From: Euryarchaeota archaeon UBA82
GTDB lineage: Archaea > Thermoplasmatota > Poseidoniia > Poseidoniales > Poseidoniaceae
Reading direction: 5' to 3'
Length of the DNA: 7,422 nucleotides
NCBI GenBank assembly: GCA_002496635.1
Contig: DAKQ01000128.1
Span: 7,689-15,110 of the forward strand
The notes under the pieces are model-generated. The model worked only from the letters and a program-made list of their open reading frames with translations. It searched no databases and was not told where the DNA came from. Position 1 is the stretch's first letter, and every line of letters begins with the position of its first letter. This document shows, one piece after another, positions 1-5,823 of the stretch. A program made the translations under genes and the position numbers.

Positions 1-1203
1 GGACGCCCTGGATTTATGCGTCCTGAAACTGCTCAAGGTATGTTCACCATGTTCCCTGCCCTGTATCGTCATTTTAGAGAACAATTGCCATTTGGAGCCA
101 TTCAAGTCGGTAAGGGATACAGAAATGAGATTTCACCACGTCAAGGAATGATCAGACTAAGAGAATTTAATATGGCTGAAATGGAATATTTTATTGATCC
201 TGAGAGTCAAGAAATCCATGATTTTTCTTCATGGAAATCGACGCAAATGGCTCTTATTGATGGGGATGGTAGTTTACACAATCATTCCCTAAGTGATGCT
301 GTGGATGCTCATTTGATACGTCATCAAACAGTTGGCTTCTTCATGGGTAAAACCTATGATTTCCTTGTTGATTTAGGAGTCGATCCCAATAAAATTCGAT
401 TCAGACAACATGCTCTAGATGAAATGGCTCATTATGCATCGGATTGTTGGGATGTTGAATTACTCGGTTCCTACGGATGGATTGAATGCGTAGGTATCGC
501 ACATCGTGGCTGTTATGATTTAGAAGCCCATGAAAAAGCGAGTGGAAGAACACTGAGAGCCAGGAGGGAATTCTCAGAACCCAAAATTATTGAAATCGAT
601 GGTTGGACAATCGATGGAGGAGTTGCAGGGCCTGCCTTTAGGGGCGATGCAGGCCAAGTAAAAGTGCTCGTAGAAGCACTCGATTCCGATGTAGAATTCC
701 CTACAGAGGTTACACTCAATGATGGTCGAACATTAACCGTTGAATCTGAACATGTGAAACGAGTTCAAAAGACTGTAAAGGAAACAGGGGAGTGGTATAT
801 TCCTCATGTTGTTGAGCCCGCATTTGGTATTGATCGAATTCTATGGCATGTTCTGGATCATGCCTATGATGAATCAGAAAAAGGTGGGGAGCCTTATCGT
901 ATGCTGAAATTATCTTCATTAGTTGCTCCAGTCGACGTTGTTATTCTCCCGTTGTTTGAAAAGGATGGAATGGGCCGAATTGCTTCTGACTTGCATAAAC
1001 GATGTTGTTTGATTCCTAATCTTGTTTCGATGTACGATGCAAGTGGATCAATTGGTAAGCGATATGCTCGAGCAGATGAGATTGGTGTCCCGATTTGCAT
1101 TACGGTTGACCATCAATCGCTTGAAGATAATACTGTTACAATGCGAACAAGAGATGATGGTTCGCAAATCAGAATTTCAATCGATGATTTGCCGTTTCTT
1201 TGA
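1..1203 (+). CDS. glyS: Glycyl-tRNA synthetase, archaeal/eukaryotic type, 5'-truncated by window edge
   Basis: This class II synthetase attaches glycine to tRNA-Gly in the cytoplasm. The frame is open from base 1, so the gene starts upstream; about 400 residues are present and the N-terminal part with motif 1 is missing. Numbered from the first codon in the window, a conserved GFMRPETAQGMF block opens the fragment. Motif 2 follows (YRNEISPR, residues 40-47, continuing into the REFNMAEMEYF segment), then motif 3 (EPAFGIDR, 272-279). From about residue 306 to the end is the anticodon-binding domain, with the family's IGKRYARADEIG signature. Two positions look unusual: motif 3 has Ala at 274 where Ser is usual (EPSFG), and the common GxADR block reads GIAHR with His168. 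The family call is secure. rfcL follows on the same strand after 43 bases with no obvious promoter, so co-transcription is plausible. Confidence 0.97.
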   Translation, partial: GRPGFMRPETAQGMFTMFPALYRHFREQLPFGAIQVGKGYRNEISPRQGMIRLREFNMAEMEYFIDPESQEIHDFSSWKSTQMALIDGDGSLHNHSLSDAVDAHLIRHQTVGFFMGKTYDFLVDLGVDPNKIRFRQHALDEMAHYASDCWDVELLGSYGWIECVGIAHRGCYDLEAHEKASGRTLRARREFSEPKIIEIDGWTIDGGVAGPAFRGDAGQVKVLVEALDSDVEFPTEVTLNDGRTLTVESEHVKRVQKTVKETGEWYIPHVVEPAFGIDRILWHVLDHAYDESEKGGEPYRMLKLSSLVAPVDVVILPLFEKDGMGRIASDLHKRCCLIPNLVSMYDASGSIGKRYARADEIGVPICITVDHQSLEDNTVTMRTRDDGSQIRISIDDLPFL

Positions 1204-1246
1204 TTCGAAGAAGCACCTTCAAGAACCGCCGTCATGATGATTGGAT

Positions 1247-2770
1247 ATGAGCGGCGCTTCAGACTGGACAGAGCGCCATCGTCCGATGTCCGAGCATCAA
1301 TTAGAAGGAAATGAAATCCAACGTCGCCAAATTCGTGAATGGCTTGATGGTTGGGTTAATGGGAATCCTAAGAAGAAAGGAATACTGCTTGTAGGTCCCC
1401 CAGGTGTTGGAAAAACAACAGTAGCTCGTGCAATTGCAAATGACTTGGGATGGACTGTTATTGAATTGAATGCAAGTGATTCAAGGAATGCTGCTGCAAT
1501 TCGGAAAGCAGCAACTCAAGGCTCAACTCATCGCTCTCTATTCCACGATCCCAATAAACCTCTACAAAGAACACTCATCCTTTTAGACGAGGTTGACCAT
1601 ATTGGAGGTGGATTGCGAAAGGTGAGTGAAGATCGTATTCAAAAGGAATTAGAGGAAGGTTCTGTCTCGCTTTCTGGTGATTCTGGCGGCAAAGCGGAAT
1701 TATTACGACTTCTTGAAGCCACAAAGCAACCAGTCATCTTGGCATGCAATGACATCATGGGCTTGTGGGGTCGTTCATCTTCAACATGGAGAAATACCAA
1801 AGATCGCTTTTCAAAACATTTAGTCACAATCAACTTTGATCGTGTATCGAATGAGGCCTTACGTAGAATTGCACGTCGTGTTTTACGTGAAGAAAACATC
1901 GAATTCACACAAGATGCAATTGAATCATTGATTCAAGGAAATCATGGGGATTTGCGTGCTCTTGTGCGAGACCTCCAAGTTCTTTCAACCGGGTCAGTAT
2001 CATCTTTGACAAAAGATCAGGTCACAGAGCATCTTGATGCTGGTATCCGTGATGTTACGACCGAAGTATTTCCTGGTATGGAAAACTTGTACCGTTCTCG
2101 CACAGCACAAGAAGCAGTTCAACTTGGCAGAATCATAGATAAGCAGCCATCAGATCTTATGAATTGGGTTCATTGGAACAATTCCTCACTTTTTGGCAAT
2201 GACTCCATACAAAAAGCTTCGAATGCTTTAGTTGTTGCTGACAAGTCTGTCGAAAGTAGATACCGAGATTTAGCCCACCATTCTTCGTATTGGACTCTCC
2301 ATCTATCGTCCCTTTCTGCGAGTGTTGCTAACTCTAAGCCACTTGAGGGTCGTATCTATGCGAGTTATCCTCATTACTTGCGTCGTTCAGGTTCTTGGAC
2401 TCGACCTGCGATTATCTCACATCTATCCGATATGTCAAAAACAAGTAAATCGACTGTTAGAAGAGAATTTTTGCCACTATTGTCTGCATTGAGCAGAGAA
2501 GATTCTGTAATCGGCGATCCAAATCAATTTGCAATTTCTTTGTCGCTTGGGCTCAGTTCACAAGAACATGCAACGTTGTGTAATATGCCAGTAAGTAGAA
2601 AATCAACGAAAGCAATGATGAAAGCATTTGATGAGGCTGAGCAAAAATGGAAAGAACCCATAATCGCTGAAATTATTGACGAAACCCCTCCTGAAGAACT
2701 TGAACAGGAAGTCATTGAAGAGGTTGTTGAAGAACCGACTATTGATTCAGCTCAACGTACTCTATTTTGA
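1247..2770 (+). CDS. rfcL: Replication factor C large subunit (clamp loader ATPase)
   Basis: RfcL works with RfcS to open the PCNA sliding clamp and load it on primed DNA, using ATP. Numbered from the ATG at 1247 (507 residues), the N-terminus has the RFC-type start WTERHRP. Next come Walker A (GPPGVGKTT, 50-58), Walker B (LLDEVD, 112-117), sensor 1 (ACND, about 166-169) and the sensor 2 helix (GDLRALVRDLQ, 234-244). An all-helical C-terminal domain follows, then a Glu-rich tail (about 470-500) ending in QRTLF. That ending resembles the PCNA-interacting motif found at the C-terminus of archaeal RfcL. Compared with the usual archaeal layout there is an extra charged stretch of roughly 20 residues after Walker B (about 119-146). 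A TTG at 1241 lies in the same frame just after a stop; ATG 1247 is preferred as the stronger codon. No clear Shine-Dalgarno precedes either start. The 3' end overlaps convergent trkH by 9 bases. Confidence 0.95.
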   Translation: MSGASDWTERHRPMSEHQLEGNEIQRRQIREWLDGWVNGNPKKKGILLVGPPGVGKTTVARAIANDLGWTVIELNASDSRNAAAIRKAATQGSTHRSLFHDPNKPLQRTLILLDEVDHIGGGLRKVSEDRIQKELEEGSVSLSGDSGGKAELLRLLEATKQPVILACNDIMGLWGRSSSTWRNTKDRFSKHLVTINFDRVSNEALRRIARRVLREENIEFTQDAIESLIQGNHGDLRALVRDLQVLSTGSVSSLTKDQVTEHLDAGIRDVTTEVFPGMENLYRSRTAQEAVQLGRIIDKQPSDLMNWVHWNNSSLFGNDSIQKASNALVVADKSVESRYRDLAHHSSYWTLHLSSLSASVANSKPLEGRIYASYPHYLRRSGSWTRPAIISHLSDMSKTSKSTVRREFLPLLSALSREDSVIGDPNQFAISLSLGLSSQEHATLCNMPVSRKSTKAMMKAFDEAEQKWKEPIIAEIIDETPPEELEQEVIEEVVEEPTIDSAQRTLF

Positions 2771-4387
2771 TTCTTCAATAGGTTCTCTTGAAATCATTCG
2801 TCGCAATCGTGCTAAAGCACCGCGATTTGTCTGATCTTTCGATTCAGATTTCCAAGTATGTGGATGTAGAAGGATAACTGCAGTAAGTAATTCCAATCTT
2901 CCAAACCACATGAGTATTGAAGTCCATATTAACGCACCCGAATTCAACCCTGCCCACGTTTCTGTCGGCCCATAGTTTCCTAGAGCAGGACCTACGTTGC
3001 CTAAACTGGATGCAACTAATGCGAGAATAGATTCGAAATCTTCTCCAGGTATTACCAATGCAAGAATGATGGATGATATTGCAAATAATCCAATCCAAAC
3101 GAAAAGCATTCCAACGATTAATCCAAGCTGTTGATCTCCTACGACCTGATTATTCATTCGAATTTTTTGCACCTTTCTAGGTTGTGCAATTCGAATCAAT
3201 TCTCTCATTGCTACCTTGAATGCAAGATTGACTCTCATCAATTTTAATCCACCACTCGTACTACCAGCACATGCTCCAACAATCATCAGAACGAAGAGCA
3301 AGAGGTGGGTAAATACAGGCCATTGCATATAATCTGTAGACGTATAACCTGTTGATGTTCCAATCGATACTACGTGGAATAAACTGTCAATGAACGAATC
3401 AGCGGTTGTGTAATCTCTTGTAACCAATAAGGCAATGGTTATGAAAAGGAATGTAGTCAAAATGTAAACAAGATAATTTTTGAATTCTTCATCTTGTGTA
3501 GCTTTCTTGAATTGTCCTTCCCGAATGAACCACAACAGAGTGAAATTGATTCCACCAATGAACATAAAGAAGATGATAATCAATTCAACGGTGTAGGATT
3601 CAAAATAACCAATACTTGCATCATAGGTTGAGAATCCACCCGTCGGCATAGTTGTTAAAGCGTGATTTAATGAATCAAACCAGTCGAGTTTTCCAATACT
3701 GATCAATAAACCGAATTCGAGTATAGTCAAGACGAGATAGAGAGTCCAAAGAGCAAGTGCGGTTTCTTGTAACTTCGGTTTCAATCTTGATAACGATGGA
3801 CCAGTTAATTCAGCTCTAGCAAGAGCCATGCCTCCGCCAATAACTCGAGAAAGAATCATCATTCCTAGCATAATGATACCCATACCTCCAAACCATTGAG
3901 TGAGTGATCTCCATAGAAGCAAACCTCGAGGTTGTGAATTGATACAATCCATTCCTGGATAACAACTTGGACTCATTGATGTGGAAATTACTGTTGCTCC
4001 AGTTGTAGTGAATCCAGACATCGATTCGAACCATGAATTCACTGCGCCGCGAAGGATGTCAGTAAGATCCGACCCATCTGTAAACGGTCCATGGAAAACA
4101 CCTCCAAGCCAATAAGGGAAGGCTCCAACAAATACTGCAAGAGGCCAAACAAGTGCAACTGCTGCAAATGCTTCTCGATCTCGCAATCGAGTATGTGTGT
4201 TTCTTCTTGTTCCAAAACGTAACATAACGAAACCAATGAATAGTGACAAACCTGCAGGTAGAGAGAATGCTCGAATTGCTAAATCCCAATCATCAAGGAA
4301 ACCAGTGATTATTGCACACAGAACGAGAGGTATGGTCAATGCTACCAATGTCCAACCAAGGATAAGACCAAGTACGTCAAAACGCAT
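2762..4387 (-). CDS. trkH: Trk-type K+ uptake system, membrane subunit TrkH
   Basis: TrkH is the K+-translocating membrane protein of the Trk system; TrkA gates it from the cytoplasm. At 541 residues it is somewhat longer than most family members. All four pore-loop repeats are recognisable, each with its filter glycine: TTTGAT (127-132), PTGGFS (248-253), STGYTS (345-350) and GNVGPA (463-468). The intramembrane gating loop GACAGSTSGG (371-380) and the conserved WFGGMGI (165-171) and WFGRLEL (494-500) segments are also intact. Many hydrophobic helices fill the rest, and the C-terminus is charged and cytoplasmic. A loop after the first pore repeat (about 137-153) carries two cysteines, C142 and C148, which I do not regard as standard for the family. 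The start ATG lies 2 bases after the trkA stop and is preceded by AAGGTG, so it is the last gene of the operon. Its stop overlaps the end of rfcL on the other strand. Trk versus Ktr naming is settled by the adjacent two-domain TrkA. Confidence 0.96.
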   Translation of the reverse strand: MRFDVLGLILGWTLVALTIPLVLCAIITGFLDDWDLAIRAFSLPAGLSLFIGFVMLRFGTRRNTHTRLRDREAFAAVALVWPLAVFVGAFPYWLGGVFHGPFTDGSDLTDILRGAVNSWFESMSGFTTTGATVISTSMSPSCYPGMDCINSQPRGLLLWRSLTQWFGGMGIIMLGMMILSRVIGGGMALARAELTGPSLSRLKPKLQETALALWTLYLVLTILEFGLLISIGKLDWFDSLNHALTTMPTGGFSTYDASIGYFESYTVELIIIFFMFIGGINFTLLWFIREGQFKKATQDEEFKNYLVYILTTFLFITIALLVTRDYTTADSFIDSLFHVVSIGTSTGYTSTDYMQWPVFTHLLLFVLMIVGACAGSTSGGLKLMRVNLAFKVAMRELIRIAQPRKVQKIRMNNQVVGDQQLGLIVGMLFVWIGLFAISSIILALVIPGEDFESILALVASSLGNVGPALGNYGPTETWAGLNSGALIWTSILMWFGRLELLTAVILLHPHTWKSESKDQTNRGALARLRRMISREPIEESK

Positions 4388-4389
4388 GA

Positions 4390-5811
4390 TTACACCTTAA
4401 ATTTCTTCTCAAGATCGGCGACTCTATCGGGTCGGCAAAACAAAATGAGTCGATCACCGTCCACAATGGTTTTTTCTCTTGATGGACGTAATGTCTCCCA
4501 CCCACCCATCGTGTTTCTCCGTTGAATGAAGGCAATTCTAGCCCAATCTGGTATACCAGCATCACCAACCCTCTTTCCTACGAATTTAGTGGCATTCGAT
4601 ACTGGAAGACTGATGCCAACGATGTCAGGAATATTGGAGAGAATTGCGTAGGCTCCGGAAGCTCTTGTATGGATATGTGCTAGAATGTTATCCACTGCAA
4701 CACGCTTAATGTCCACTGCAAAGGTAATACCCATACGTTGTGTAACCTTAACCAAGTCTGAATCCTTTAGAATCAATCCTGTGCGCGTAACTCCCATGTC
4801 ATTGGCGAGAAGAGCGGCAGCGATGGAAATATGGTCATCTTCCAAGGCTGCAATGGCGATATGATGTTCATTAATTCCAATTTCAGTGAGAATGTTTCGA
4901 TCGAGGAAATCTCCATGAATCACCTCAATATTGCCATGAGATCCAATATCAGATCCAGATAAATTGTTGGCGATATTCAAATCTCGTTCAATGACAGTAA
5001 CAAATGCTCCACTGCGTAACCAATCCTTGGCAATACGCTTTCCAATCTCTGTTGCTCCAATAATCGCAACCTTCGGCTTGGTTGGGAAATCAATTGACTC
5101 ATGACCAAACGATGTAAGGATACGGCTGAAAGAAGCAAGCCCTGTTGTTGCAACAGCGATTCTATCCTTTGGCATTAATGAGAAATCCTTGTTTGGAACA
5201 GTACTTATTTCTCCATCTCTCTTCACCCCGACAATAAGAGGTAATCCACCTTCGACACCTAAGCTGGCTTCAGCAAGAGTTTGATAGATTACATTGGATG
5301 CATTTTGTGTGACATTTAGTTCAATGATGTATGCTTCATGACCGAATGGAATAACCTCTTCAATTGCAGAAGATCGCAATCCACTCGAAAGCCTACGGAT
5401 TGCACCATCAACTGGATCGATTGCGTAATCAACAGAAGCCCAGCGACTAAGATGGCCTTCAGCGTGTTCTTCAACATAATGTGGATTTCTGAATCGACCT
5501 ATGGACAGGAGTGTCTTTTGAATTGAAGAACCGTTTTGTCTTTTATGCTCGTCTTCCGCAAGAGCACAAGCAATGAGATTACGGTCATCAGAATCCGTAA
5601 CTGCTACGAATACTGTCGCATCGCCGATGCCTGCTTCAATCAATGAATCGCGTGATGTAATATCGCCATGAATGACCAAAGCATCAAGAGCTTGAGCATT
5701 CTTAACTGCTCTGGAATCATTATCGATTAGGACAACATCCATCGTTTCTGCACGCATAGCACGAGCTAATTCAGCCCCTACTCTTCCAGCACCACCAATA
5801 ATTACTCGCAT
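4390..5811 (-). CDS. trkA: Trk K+ uptake regulator TrkA, two tandem RCK modules
   Basis: TrkA is the cytoplasmic, nucleotide-binding ring subunit that opens or closes TrkH in response to bound NAD(H) or ATP/ADP. Its 473 residues match the usual two-module length (about 450-480). Module 1 starts at the N-terminus with a Rossmann motif GGAGRVG (6-12), an acidic residue D30 at the end of the second strand and HGD (48-50). An RCK-C domain follows at about 150-230. Module 2 repeats the pattern with GATEIG (252-257), E275 and HGD (299-301), then a second RCK-C domain at about 395-470. The second glycine motif is degenerate, with Thr254 replacing the middle glycine, so this site may bind nucleotide differently or weakly. 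The start is fixed by a strong SD. The gene lies 10 bases after the transglutaminase-like gene and 2 bases before trkH. Confidence 0.96.
   Translation of the reverse strand: MRVIIGGAGRVGAELARAMRAETMDVVLIDNDSRAVKNAQALDALVIHGDITSRDSLIEAGIGDATVFVAVTDSDDRNLIACALAEDEHKRQNGSSIQKTLLSIGRFRNPHYVEEHAEGHLSRWASVDYAIDPVDGAIRRLSSGLRSSAIEEVIPFGHEAYIIELNVTQNASNVIYQTLAEASLGVEGGLPLIVGVKRDGEISTVPNKDFSLMPKDRIAVATTGLASFSRILTSFGHESIDFPTKPKVAIIGATEIGKRIAKDWLRSGAFVTVIERDLNIANNLSGSDIGSHGNIEVIHGDFLDRNILTEIGINEHHIAIAALEDDHISIAAALLANDMGVTRTGLILKDSDLVKVTQRMGITFAVDIKRVAVDNILAHIHTRASGAYAILSNIPDIVGISLPVSNATKFVGKRVGDAGIPDWARIAFIQRRNTMGGWETLRPSREKTIVDGDRLILFCRPDRVADLEKKFKV
4393..4398 (-). promoter_or_regulatory. Shine-Dalgarno site of trkH
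   Basis: The minus strand reads AAGGTG, then five bases, then the trkH ATG. AGGTG matches the standard archaeal/bacterial SD core. The site lies in the last two sense codons of trkA (Lys-Val), directly before its TAA stop. Ribosomes finishing trkA are therefore placed to re-initiate on trkH. It also supports the chosen trkH start. Confidence 0.7.
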
Positions 5812-5815
5812 TTAC

Positions 5816-5823
5816 ATCACCTC
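5816..5823 (-). promoter_or_regulatory. Strong Shine-Dalgarno site of trkA, overlapping the upstream stop codon
   Basis: On the minus strand the junction reads TGAGGTGATGTAAATG. GAGGTGAT is an eight-base match to the canonical SD GGAGGTGATC and lies four bases before the trkA ATG. Its first two bases are the last two of the TGA stop of the transglutaminase-like gene. The arrangement suggests translational coupling between the two genes and fixes the trkA start. Confidence 0.8.

Noticed and set aside
1210..1220. Small hairpin GAAG-CAC-CTTC between glyS and rfcL as a terminator
   Set aside because: The stem is only 4 bp with a 3-base loop and no T-run follows; too weak to call.
1022..1237. 71-codon open frame overlapping the end of glyS
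   Set aside because: It is out of frame with the conserved GlyRS anticodon-binding domain and shows no motif or ribosome-binding site.
1241..1246. TTG at 1241 as the rfcL start
   Set aside because: It is in frame directly after a stop, but ATG at 1247 is only two codons later, is a better start and gives a normal RFC N-terminus.
1204..1246. Promoter for rfcL in the glyS-rfcL gap
   Set aside because: No TATA-like or BRE-like element is recognisable in the 43 bases; rfcL may be read from an upstream promoter.
4174..4191. Inverted repeat CTCGAT-N6-ATCGAG inside trkH
   Set aside because: It falls in an Arg-rich coding stretch (RLRDRE) where such codons create palindromes by chance; no regulatory context.
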